DNA of 64,000 nt from CAVPDG01 sp963702535 (GTDB taxonomy: Bacteria > Chloroflexota > Anaerolineae > Anaerolineales > UBA4823): positions 248,001 through 312,000 of the forward strand of contig CAVPDG010000011.1 of assembly GCA_963702535.1 (NCBI GenBank). The letters run 5' to 3'. The notes under the pieces were generated by a model that searched no databases, had not been told where the DNA came from, and saw only the letters and a program-made list of their open reading frames with translations. Positions 1-8,590 of the stretch are shown here, piece after piece. A program made the position numbers and the translations under genes. The stretch's first letter is position 1. Every line of letters starts with the position of its first letter.

Positions 1-474
1 GTTTAAATGCAAGATCAATGCATCGGCTTCGATCATATCGACAGCTCGCCGGCATTCATCGACGCCGTAGCGATAGTTCAGCTGGACGGCGCCGAGATTG
101 GCGAAGAGCAAGGAATCGGGCGCCAGGCTGCGTATCTGGAATGACCCCACGGTTTCAGGGTGCTCCAGAGCTACGCGCTGCGAGCCAACACCCATGGCGA
201 CCCCCGTCACCTGGGCTGCCTCTGCCAGGATGCGGTTGATCTTACCTGCAGACTCGGTGCCGCCGGTCATGGAAGAGATCAGGATCGGCGCTTTTATCCG
301 CCGGTTGAACAGGGTCTGGCTTAGATCGACATCCGATAGGTTGATTTCCGGTAGCGCTTCGTGGATGAAGCGATAATGCTCCAAGCCGGTTGTCAAGCCT
401 GAGCGGACATCTTCTTCGAGGTTGATGCGGATGTGGTCGGATTTACGATCGCCGATATGCGTAACTTTCTTCAT
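1..474 (-). CDS. fni: Type II isopentenyl-diphosphate delta-isomerase, N-terminal part
   Basis: This FMN- and NAD(P)H-dependent enzyme interconverts IPP and DMAPP for isoprenoid synthesis in the cytoplasm. The minus strand reads MKKVTHIGDRKSDHIRINLE from 474 and stays open for 158 codons to the window edge, so the gene is cut. The family signature PILISSMTGGT (a flavin-binding region near residue 65) is followed by AGKINRILAEAA and GVGSQR, the usual order in type II isomerases. A -35/-10 pair at 502-530 and an AGGAAC ribosome site support the start. It is transcribed away from acpP. The family call is firm; the C-terminal half cannot be judged. Confidence 0.95.
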   Translation of the reverse strand, partial: MKKVTHIGDRKSDHIRINLEEDVRSGLTTGLEHYRFIHEALPEINLSDVDLSQTLFNRRIKAPILISSMTGGTESAGKINRILAEAAQVTGVAMGVGSQRVALEHPETVGSFQIRSLAPDSLLFANLGAVQLNYRYGVDECRRAVDMIEADALILHLN

Positions 475-501
475 GATTTAGTGTTCCTGTGAAATGAGAT
501 T

Positions 502-530
502 ATCTTACCAGCCGGGTAAACCCCTGTCAA
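502..530 (-). promoter_or_regulatory. Sigma-70-like promoter of fni
   Basis: On the minus strand a perfect TTGACA (525-530) lies 17 bp from TAAGAT (502-507), about 30 bp upstream of the fni start. Confidence 0.7.
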
Positions 531-569
531 TAAACACCTCGCTAGCGCCCGGTTTCGAGACACGGAGTC

Positions 570-597
570 TTGACAGATTTAATAGCGAGATTACAAT
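570..597 (+). promoter_or_regulatory. Sigma-70-like promoter of acpP
   Basis: TTGACA (570-575) and TACAAT (592-597) are separated by 16 bp and lie about 40 bp before the acpP start. Together with the fni promoter this forms a divergent promoter region. Confidence 0.75.
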
Positions 598-634
598 TGG
601 CAAGATCATAATTCAGATGTAAGGAGAACAATTT

Positions 635-868
635 ATGGCTGACACCTATGCAGAGGTAAAGGCGATTATCGTCGATTTATTGGGTGTGGATGAATCGAGG
701 GTAGTGGCTGAGGCGCGTTTCCGTGAAGACCTTGAAGCGGATTCGCTCGATCTCGTCGAGCTGATCATGGCATTCGAGGATAAATTTGGCGGCGAGATTT
801 CCGACGAAGACGCACAGAAAATCACCACCGTGGGTGAGGCGGTTACATACGTCGAAACACATATGTGA
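635..868 (+). CDS. acpP: Acyl carrier protein
   Basis: A 77-residue acidic acyl carrier protein, which carries growing fatty acyl chains on a phosphopantetheine arm. The attachment serine is Ser37 in the conserved DSL motif (EADSLDLVE), followed by the usual helix II/III acidic stretch. Length is normal for the family. An AAGGAG-type ribosome site lies just upstream of the ATG, a strong promoter precedes it and a hairpin terminator follows at once, so it is probably a single-gene unit. No fab genes adjoin it. plsX, a functional partner, is elsewhere in the window (28442-29446). Confidence 0.97.
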   Translation: MADTYAEVKAIIVDLLGVDESRVVAEARFREDLEADSLDLVELIMAFEDKFGGEISDEDAQKITTVGEAVTYVETHM

Positions 869-897
869 TCCTGGCAACCCGCGTCAGATGAACAAGA

Positions 898-931
898 AGT
901 CCGTTCCCAACCGGGAGCGGACTTATTTTCC
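898..931 (+). terminator. Rho-independent terminator after acpP
   Basis: An 11-bp stem (AGTCCGTTCCC paired with GGGAGCGGACT, one G-U pair, loop AACC) is followed by TATTTTCC. Read from the other strand it could also end sucCD transcripts arriving from the right. Confidence 0.8.
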
Positions 932-979
932 GTTAAATGTGTGAAAACCTCTACCTTTAGCGCGCTCCCTCGGTGAAAA

Positions 980-1840
980 TTAGAACAGAGAGGGTATCTC
1001 TTCGGGGTGGCGGGCAACCCTGACGCCGGCATCCTCCAGCGCCTTGATCTTGTCTGCAGCCAAGCCGGAGCCGCCTTCCACGATGGCGCCGGCGTGCCCC
1101 ATGCGCTTGCCTGGCGGAGCAGACTGCCCGGCGATGAATGCGGCGACAGGCTTGCTCATATTCTGAGCGATATACGCGGCTGCTTTTTCTTCGTCGCTGC
1201 CCCCGATCTCTCCAATCAGCACAACTTTCTCAGTTTGCGGGTCTTTTTCAAAAAGCTCCAGCGTGTCCAGGAACGAGGTGCCGTTGATGGGATCGCCGCC
1301 AATGCCTACGCAGGTGCTCACGCCCATGCCGACCTGCTTCAATGCATAGAGGACTTCATAGGTTAAAGTGCCGGAGCGCGATACCACCCCCACGTTACCG
1401 GGGATGGCGATATCACCGGGTATAATGCCCACCTTGCATTGCCCTGGGGTGAGAATACCCGGGCAGTTCGGACCTACCAGGCGCACGCCCTTATGATCGA
1501 GATAATTGCGCACGCGCATCATCGCCTGAACGGGCACGCCTTCGGTGATACAAACAACCAGGGGAATAGCGGCGTCTGCAGCTTCGAACATCGCATCAAC
1601 TGCAAACCTTGCCGGCACGAAGATCACCGTCACATTTGCGCCGGTGGTTTCAACTGCTACCTTGACCGAGTCGAAAACGGGCACCTTGCCGTCAAAGACC
1701 CACTCTCCGCCCTTGCCGGGTGTGACGCCGGCAACGACATTTGTGCCATAGGCGAGCATTGCCTGGGTGTGGAACTCGCCCTCTTTACCGGTTATGCCTT
1801 GCACAAGCAGGCGTGTGCGCTGATCGATCAATATGCTCAT
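980..1840 (-). CDS. sucD: Succinate-CoA ligase (ADP-forming) alpha subunit
   Basis: The alpha subunit of succinyl-CoA synthetase makes ATP from succinyl-CoA in the TCA cycle or its branched anaerobic form. The 286-residue protein has the N-terminal CoA-binding Rossmann fold (VQGITGKEGEFH), the VGPNCPGI segment, and the phosphohistidine site GHAGAI with His near residue 249. Length is typical. The start ATG overlaps the sucC stop by 4 bp, so the two subunits are co-transcribed and probably translationally coupled. No frame damage is seen. Confidence 0.97.
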   Translation of the reverse strand: MSILIDQRTRLLVQGITGKEGEFHTQAMLAYGTNVVAGVTPGKGGEWVFDGKVPVFDSVKVAVETTGANVTVIFVPARFAVDAMFEAADAAIPLVVCITEGVPVQAMMRVRNYLDHKGVRLVGPNCPGILTPGQCKVGIIPGDIAIPGNVGVVSRSGTLTYEVLYALKQVGMGVSTCVGIGGDPINGTSFLDTLELFEKDPQTEKVVLIGEIGGSDEEKAAAYIAQNMSKPVAAFIAGQSAPPGKRMGHAGAIVEGGSGLAADKIKALEDAGVRVARHPEEIPSLF

Positions 1841-2982
1841 TGCACCAATTCTCCCTTAGCGACTGCAACCGCTTTTTGAGCAGCGTCCACCAGTGTGACG
1901 GCAGTGATCATATTCGCACTGGCTAATATCTGGCGTCCTTCTTCTGCGTTTGTGCCAACGAGCCGGACCACCATGGGAACGTTTGTCTTGATCTCAGCAA
2001 GGGCATCCAGGATGCCGCGGGCGACTTCGTCACAGCGGGTGATGCCGCCGAATACATTCAGCAACACTGCTTTGACATTCGGGTCGGCAAGGATAATGCG
2101 CAGCGCCGCAGATACTTTGTCCGAGTTGGCGCCCCCACCGATATCCAGGAAATTAGCCGGCTCGCCGCCGAATAGCTTGATAATATCCATCGTGGTCATC
2201 GCCAGACCCGCGCCATTGACCATGCAGCCAATGTTGCCATCCAGCTTGATGAAAGACAGCCCGTATTTCCTGGCTTCAATTTCCAAATCCGCTTCCACAT
2301 CCAGATCGCGCATCTCGGTCAGGTCGGGGTGCAAGAATAAAGCATTGTCATCCAGGACCATTTTCCCATCGACTGCCAGCAAGCGATTATCGGCGGTGAT
2401 CACCAGGGGGTTTATCTCCGCCAGGGTGGCATCGCAATCCACATATGCCTGCCATAAGCCTCGGGCGATGGTCCCGAACGTACGCCAATGTTCCTTGGGT
2501 AAATCGATGCCGGCAGCAATATCCCTGGTCTGGTAGTCCCTTAGCCCCAGCAAGGGATCGATGTGCACCTTGACGATTTTTTCCGGTGTTCTGCGCGCTA
2601 CTTCTTCAATCTCCACCCCGCCCGCAGAGGATGCCATCATGACCGGTTTGCGAGCGGCGCGGTCATTGGTGATGCCAAAGTAGATCTCATGCTCAATATT
2701 TGCTGCCTCATCGACAAGCACTTTGCGAACAGGCAACCCTTTGATCTCCATCGATAAGATCTGCCCAGCCAGAGCCTCGGCTTCTAAAGCGTTCTTCGCC
2801 AGGCGTATCCCACCGGCTTTTCCCCTTCCGCCAACCAGCACCTGCGATTTAATGACAACGCGGCTACCCAACTCATCTGCGATCATTCTTGCTTCGCTGG
2901 CGGTAGCCGCTACCTTCCCTTTCGGAATGGGTATGCCGTACCTGGCAAAGATCTGTTTGGATTGATACTCATGTAGTTTCAT
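1837..2982 (-). CDS. sucC: Succinate-CoA ligase (ADP-forming) beta subunit
   Basis: The 381-residue beta subunit carries the ATP-grasp domain. It begins MKLHEYQSKQIFARYGIP, typical of SucC, continues with the nucleotide loop VLVGGRGKAGG and ends with the flavodoxin-like domain containing VFGGITRCDEVA. It is first in the sucC-sucD pair and is followed directly by sucD with a 4-bp overlap. A TATAAT-like hexamer lies about 55 bp upstream on the minus strand (3037-3042), but its -35 is poor. The gene is full length and intact. Confidence 0.97.
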   Translation of the reverse strand: MKLHEYQSKQIFARYGIPIPKGKVAATASEARMIADELGSRVVIKSQVLVGGRGKAGGIRLAKNALEAEALAGQILSMEIKGLPVRKVLVDEAANIEHEIYFGITNDRAARKPVMMASSAGGVEIEEVARRTPEKIVKVHIDPLLGLRDYQTRDIAAGIDLPKEHWRTFGTIARGLWQAYVDCDATLAEINPLVITADNRLLAVDGKMVLDDNALFLHPDLTEMRDLDVEADLEIEARKYGLSFIKLDGNIGCMVNGAGLAMTTMDIIKLFGGEPANFLDIGGGANSDKVSAALRIILADPNVKAVLLNVFGGITRCDEVARGILDALAEIKTNVPMVVRLVGTNAEEGRQILASANMITAVTLVDAAQKAVAVAKGELVQ

Positions 2983-3135
2983 GCAGGCTGCTTCTCCAAT
3001 CCCATTAGCGTGGATTGATCCCTAATAGACAGGTGGATTATACCATTGTGAAATTTAACATTACAGGACCCCTTTTCGAGGGGGTACCCGGGTTTGTATC
3101 GCGAAGAGGCGGTTTGAATTGTTGGTCCTTTTAGC

Positions 3136-6100
3136 TTATGGAGCCCCCTCCAGCGAAAAGTGCATGATGCGGTTATTGTTTGTATCACTGACCCACATGC
3201 CGCCCGAGTTATCGGCTTGTACGGAGCCGACGAGATTAAAGCCATCCGGCCCGGTAGAATAATCACCCCAATATTGGATGAACTCTCCCTGGGTATTGAA
3301 CATGAGCACGCGATTAGCTTCGGGATCGGCTATGAAGATCTTCCCTGCATCGTTCACGTCAAGGTAGGGCTTGTTATCCAACGACTGCCCATACCAGCCG
3401 GCGATATCCCAGCTTTCGAGCGGCAGGTAGCTGCCGTCCGATGCTTTGAGGAATACTTGCACACGCTGGTTCCAGGTGTCTGCAACGTAGACCTGACCCT
3501 GGGCGTCAACCGTTACTCCCACCGGTTCATCGAACTGCCCGGAATCGAGTCCCGGTCCGCCGAACTTGGTCAAGAAGTTCCCATCGGCGTCGAACACCAC
3601 AACCCGCTTGTTGCCGGTATCGGTGACGAATACATTCCCCTCCCCATCCACAGCCACATCCCGCGGCCCGTAAAAGCCGAAGGGATCATCCGTCTGGCTT
3701 ATGCCGTAACCCCATGAAGTGATGAATTTCCCGTTGGCGTCGAATTTTTGGATGCGGTTGTTCCACGTATCTGCCACGTAAACCGAGCCGTCAGGTCCTA
3801 CGGCGATACCCCAGGGCTCGTTGAAAGAACCCTCCGGCGCTGGGTTATTCGCATCGATGCTGGCGCCGTAGCTTCCCCAGGTGTTGATGAAATTACCCTG
3901 CGGATCAAAATGCTGGATGCGATGGTTCTCCGTGTCTGCCACGTAAACGCTGCCATCCGGAGCAACTGCCAGATCGCGTTGTCGTTTGAATTGCCCCGGC
4001 TTCCGAGCCAGCGACGCCAATGACCTGGTCGGCGAGCAGATTTGCATTCTTGCCCTCGTAGGGGTCTGCCACCAATTCCTGCGGCGCCGGGCTTGCGCCG
4101 TAATTCCACAGGCTGGCGGCAACATCCTTGCGGATGTAGAGGCGCATTTTAGATGAAGGATACCAGTTGGCAAGGCTCAAATCTTTGTTGGTGACCTGCC
4201 CGTAGAGCGTATAATCCCGGTTGAGCCAGATATCGAAGAGAGCCTGCCGCATTTGCGGATTTGTGAGGGCGCTGGTGATGCGGTCAAGCGTGAGTCCGAA
4301 GTAATCCTGGTTGGGCCACCAGAGGCGGATGTAATCGAACTGGTCGTATGCCTGCCCGACGACCGGCTCAATTTTCCCGAAGTTGCCCTCGCCGACCAGA
4401 ATGACGGGGGATTCACGCAAGGAGCGAGTGGGGTCGCTGCCGTAAAACACCTTGTTGGGGTAATTGCGCAGATACCACCAATAAGGATAAGAAGTATCGC
4501 TGTCGTAGGCGACGTTGATCCCGAGACCATCGGTGGTCCGCCGGGAGATCTCCTCGATCTGCGCCAGCGCCAGTTTGACACCTGGGGCAGAATGGGCGTA
4601 GACCAGGTACTCGGTTGCCATATCGTAATTGATATATGCAGCCATGATGGCAGCTCTGGCAGTCAGGAGAGAGAGGCAAGCCGAATACCGTCAGGGTAAG
4701 CAAGCGGATAAGCTGCCCGGGTTTCCACGCCAGGGTGAGCCTGACCAATCCCCAGCCCGAGAGCACCGCGGTGATCAATGCAAACAGGAAGGTGCTGGTT
4801 CCCTGGAGCTGGTCCAGCTCCTTGCCCTGGAAGGGGGGATTGACGCCCAGCAGGCTGGCGAGCGTGGCGATTGTGCTGACGAGAAATACGGCTAACAACA
4901 GGAGCACGATAACGCCGCGGCGCTGCTTGACCATTTCCCAATCGGTGGTCTCTACCAGCTTGCCCAGGAACCAGGCGGTTGAGAGGATCATGCCGAGCGT
5001 GATGTGGACCGTGAGCCAGGGCATCTTCTCGCCGGCGATCGAATAAGCGAGCAGGCTGGAAAAGCTCCAAAACAGGAAGAGGGCGATTGAAACGCCGGGC
5101 AAGGGAGTATCTGCCGCCGGTTCGATCTCGCTGGCGGCGCCGGTTTCTGCCTCCTCCGATAACTCTGCAGGCGTCTCTTCAGCAGGGGTAGGGCTTCACT
5201 GGGTTGAGGGGCGGTCAGCCGCAGCAACCGCGGGGCAAAAATCAACGCCAGGATGGTGCCTAAATACGGCAGGTATTCGTAAATTGGAAGCTGGAGAAAC
5301 CCGTAGTAATACCAGGGTTGGCTGCCGCGATTGACGCCTTGCTGCTCCAACCAGTATCCCAGCGAGCCGACCAGACCGGTCATAAATCCGAAGCCATTGG
5401 TAAACAGGCTGGTATAGAGCACGGTAAAGATGCCGTAGAATATCGCCGCGCTGATCAGCCACAAGCGCGGGTTCCATAATAGACCGACGGCGGTAGCGAT
5501 CAGGGCGAAAAGGATCACGAAGGCGGCATCCACCATGATGGTGCGCGTGCTTTGATAGTCGATCGGGTTGATGCCTAAGAACTTGACCGGGAAGGCGGAA
5601 AGCAGTGGTAAGACCAGGGTGCCCAGCACGATGAGCAGATCAAAGGAGCGCTCCTGCTTTAGCTTCGCCCAGGTGAAACCGCGCAGCAATAAATAACCCG
5701 CCAGGATAATGCAGACCACCCCGGCAAGCAACAGGATGATGGCAATTGGCGACACAGAAGCGGAAAGCGAGGCTGTGGCTGGCTGTCCGGGAACGGCAGG
5801 CGCCACCGTCTGAGTACTGGATGGACCGCTGCCGCCTTCACTGAAGATCATCCACCCTGCGGCTGCGCCGAGAAACACGATCGCCAGGATCAGCACGATC
5901 AGGAACCGGTTGCGGAAATCAGGATTTTGCCAGGGCTGCAGGGAGAGGCGGTAGATCAGGTAGCCAGCCAGGAACAGCAATGCCTGTGCGGCGTAAATAA
6001 ACGCGGTCTCTTTTGTGGCAAAGTTTAACGAGGTGACAGCGATGAACCAGAAAATGTAGCGCGGGGCGCCGCTCTCCAGGTAGCGGATGATCGCCCAGAA

Positions 6101-6583
6101 CATGACCACCCCCCAAAATGCGACGAAAGCCTCGTTGCGCACATAACGCCCGTAGAAGAGCATGTAGGGGGAGATCAGGAATAAGAATGCGGCGATGGCA
6201 GCGCCAACTTTGCCCAGGATCCTGCGATAGAACCACATGAATGCGACCGTGGCTATGCTGAAGAGCACAGCCGGAATGCGGGCTGTGGTGTCCGAGTCGC
6301 CAAATAGGAAGTACGATAACGCAACAACGTGGAATTGGAACGGTCCGTGGGTTACCGGGTCGTGGGAGTAACCGCTGCCCTGTTCGAACAGCCAGGAGAA
6401 GTAGACATGCGAATTCTCATCGTGGCTCATCACGCGCGATTCAATGTCATAGAAGCGACTGAATATTGCGGCGCCGATCAGCAGGATGAAAATGACCGTC
6501 TCCCAGCGGATTATTTTGGTGGAGCTGACCGGTGCATCCATCCAGGATGATTTGCTGATTGATTCCGGGTTGGTTATCGCCAT
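3136..6583 (-). CDS. Agl23-like (TIGR03663-type) membrane protein with C-terminal NHL propeller, frame broken
   Basis: One gene in four frame segments, about 1,149 codons. The first 450 residues resemble ArnT/PMT-like glycosyltransferases: a first TM, then DIESRVMSHDENSHVY with an acidic periplasmic loop, HGPFQFH, and about ten further TM helices. TIGR03663 proteins (flippase-associated Agl23) share this pattern. After a periplasmic region come six NHL repeats (3140-4010), each with a VADTxNxRI-like core, predicting a six-bladed beta-propeller. Frames change near 5185-5193 (one C missing), 4666-4673 (within a CT repeat) and 3994-3997 (one extra C on the plus strand). These look like sequence errors because the joined protein is coherent. 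It follows rluB by 17 bp, so it is likely in the scpB-rluB unit. The exact substrate is unknown; a lipid-linked sugar role is inferred. Confidence 0.8.
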
Positions 6584-6600
6584 GTTTTGTCCTCAGGCGG

Positions 6601-7332
6601 CTATTTTGGCGCTTCGAGCCGGGCAAGCTTGCGCAGCTCTTGCACTTCTTTTGTGGATAGGTGCCGCCATTCTTTAGGTTTTAGCTGACCCAGCAACAGG
6701 CTGCCGATGCGGACACGGATGATGCGCACCACAGGCAAGCCGATTTGCGAACCGGTTTCGCGGATCTGGCGCTTGCGACCCTCGCGCAGGATCACTCGCA
6801 GCCAGGCGCCCTTGCCCGACGTGTCGATCACCTGCACTTCGGCGGGCGCGGTGCGGTAGCCGTCTTCCAGCACGACCCCTCTTTGCCAGGAGGCGAGCTG
6901 CTCGGCATCTGGGCGCCGCGCTACCAGCACGCGGTACTCTTTCTCGTGTTCGTAGCGCGGGTGCGTCAGCCGGTTGGCTAATTCGCCATCGTTGGTCAAG
7001 AGGATCAAGCCTTCGCTGTCCACGTCTAACCGTCCGACCGGGTAAACGTGGCAGGGATCATCGACGAGGTCGATCACCGTTGGACGCGGGTCTTTGGATG
7101 AGACGGCAGAGAGCACCCCGCGCGGCTTGTATAAGGCAATGTACTTAACCGGCTCAGTGATGGGCAGCGGGTTGCCATCGACCAGGATGCGATCCTTTTG
7201 GGGATCAGCCTTATCCCCCAATTGGGCAATTTGACCGTTGACTCTCACCCTGTTGGCGGAGATGAGCGCCTCACAGGCGCGACGAGATCCCAAGCCAGCC
7301 CTGGCTAATATTTTCTGTAAGCGCTCTTCCAT
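6601..7332 (-). CDS. rluB: Pseudouridine synthase, RluB/RsuA family
   Basis: It makes pseudouridine in 23S rRNA, judging by family. The N-terminal S4 RNA-binding domain (residues 1-60, RLQKILARAGLGSRRACE) is followed by the catalytic domain with the aspartate in GRLDVDSEGLILLTNDG. The chosen ATG gives 243 residues. An in-frame GTG 33 bp upstream is possible, but that stretch contains TATAAT and may be promoter. It lies 74 bp after scpB, a common bacterial pairing, and 17 bp before the Agl23-like gene. RluB is favoured over RsuA from the scpB neighbourhood; the sequence alone does not separate them fully. Confidence 0.9.
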   Translation of the reverse strand: MEERLQKILARAGLGSRRACEALISANRVRVNGQIAQLGDKADPQKDRILVDGNPLPITEPVKYIALYKPRGVLSAVSSKDPRPTVIDLVDDPCHVYPVGRLDVDSEGLILLTNDGELANRLTHPRYEHEKEYRVLVARRPDAEQLASWQRGVVLEDGYRTAPAEVQVIDTSGKGAWLRVILREGRKRQIRETGSQIGLPVVRIIRVRIGSLLLGQLKPKEWRHLSTKEVQELRKLARLEAPK

Positions 7333-7406
7333 AATGATTGCTCTTCGCCGGTTATTATAACCCACACAGGAATGGCTATCATGCGATCAGCCAGGCTGCC
7401 CAGGCG

Positions 7407-7973
7407 TTAAGGCGCTTTTGGCTCCTCCTCGACGACGGAAGCGCTCAACGGCGGCAGGTCTGAGAGCGAGCTCAAGCCGAAGAACTGCAGGAATTCCGAG
7501 GTAACGCTGTAGAGGATGGGTCTCCCCGGAGAATCGGCGTGCCCCACCTCCTGGATCAAGCCTTTGCTGAGCAGGCTCTTCAAAACGCCATCGCTGTTGA
7601 CGCCGCGGATGGCGTCAATCTGCGGTCGAGTGGCGGGCTCCTCGTAGGCGATGATTGCCAGAGCCTCCAGGGCGGCGCGGCTCAAGCGTGAGGACGCCTC
7701 CAAACCGAGGAAGCGCTCGATCAGAGCGGCGGCTTCGGGCGCAGAGACGAGCTGGACGCGCCCATGATGGCGCTGGACGATGACCCCATGCCCCGGCTCG
7801 CTCTCGAGGTAATGGCTTTGGAGCTGCCCCAGCCCGTTCTCAATTTCTTGGGCGCTGACTCCGATGGCGGCTGCCAGTTGCGCCGTGGTCACCGAGCCGC
7901 TAGCCACGAAGAGCAACGCTTCCAATTTGGCAACCAGGCTTAACTCACGTTCATCTAAAGGTGTCGTTTCCAT
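7407..7973 (-). CDS. scpB: Segregation and condensation protein B
   Basis: ScpB forms the SMC-ScpAB condensin complex that compacts and segregates the chromosome. The 188-residue protein has two winged-helix domains: an N-terminal one with LEALLFVASGSVTTAQLA, and the diagnostic LEALAIIAYEEPATRPQIDAIRGV in the second. Length is typical. No scpA is seen next to it, so scpA must lie elsewhere. It is first in a minus-strand group with rluB and the Agl23-like gene and is divergent from the lipoprotein gene at 8028, with only about 54 bp between starts. Confidence 0.94.
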   Translation of the reverse strand: METTPLDERELSLVAKLEALLFVASGSVTTAQLAAAIGVSAQEIENGLGQLQSHYLESEPGHGVIVQRHHGRVQLVSAPEAAALIERFLGLEASSRLSRAALEALAIIAYEEPATRPQIDAIRGVNSDGVLKSLLSKGLIQEVGHADSPGRPILYSVTSEFLQFFGLSSLSDLPPLSASVVEEEPKAP

Positions 7974-8027
7974 GCTATGATAGACTTTGTCAGATTTATC
8001 AATAGGTGAGATGTGGAGGTGCTATTC

Positions 8028-8577
8028 ATGACAACTCGAAAAATCCAAATATACGCCACGATTTGCATGCTGATTCTGGCAAGCCTGGCGTGTAATTACG
8101 CCAATCGCAATGCCAACCGGCTGGTTGAGCCGCAGCAGACCACAGCCAGCAGCGGCGAGCTCGGAGAAGTGCCGTTCGATGCGCAAGGAAAGCTGCGCGT
8201 GGTGGTAAGTGAGGCGCAATTAACCGACCTGATTTCAAAGGAGCTGAACTCCCAGGCAGACGCCGTGCTGAGCGATCCACAGGTGCATCTCCGAGATGGT
8301 CAGATGGTCCTGACGGGTCAGGTGCAACAATCGGGCCTCAATGCTGAGCTTGAGATGGTCATGCAGGCAGGGGTCACTGCGGACGGTAGACCGGAGATCT
8401 CATTGGTATCGGCGTCGGTGGGCATGTTTTCGCTTCCCCAAAATATGCTGGACGATCTATCTTCACAGATTAAAGTCTGCCTTTGAGAGTAAAATAGACG
8501 CGGGTATCGAGCAGATATTTATCGAAAGCATCACCATCGATGGCGGGGAAATGGTCATTGAGGGGCACGCACGGTGA
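8028..8577 (+). CDS. Small lipoprotein, LmeA/DUF2993-like, one frame shift
   Basis: A secreted lipoprotein: MTTRKIQIY, a hydrophobic stretch, then the lipobox LASLAC. The mature part (EAQLTDLISKELN, then a beta-rich segment with LRDGQMVLTGQV) resembles small lipid-binding-like proteins of the DUF2993/LmeA kind; this is a tentative match. The ATG at 8028 has GGAGGT just upstream; the GTG at 8013 is less likely. The frame is lost at 8473-8475, where one A too many in ATTAAAGTC gives a stop at 8484. Removing it continues as SAFESKIDAGIEQIFIES to 8577, ending VIEGHAR. The next lipoprotein gene follows 13 bp later, suggesting co-expression. Confidence 0.65.
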
Positions 8578-8590
8578 AGTTCCCAACGAG

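Noticed and set aside
1007..1366. Long plus-strand open frame opposite sucD
   Set aside because: It is a shadow of a well-conserved sucD frame; its translation has no motif.
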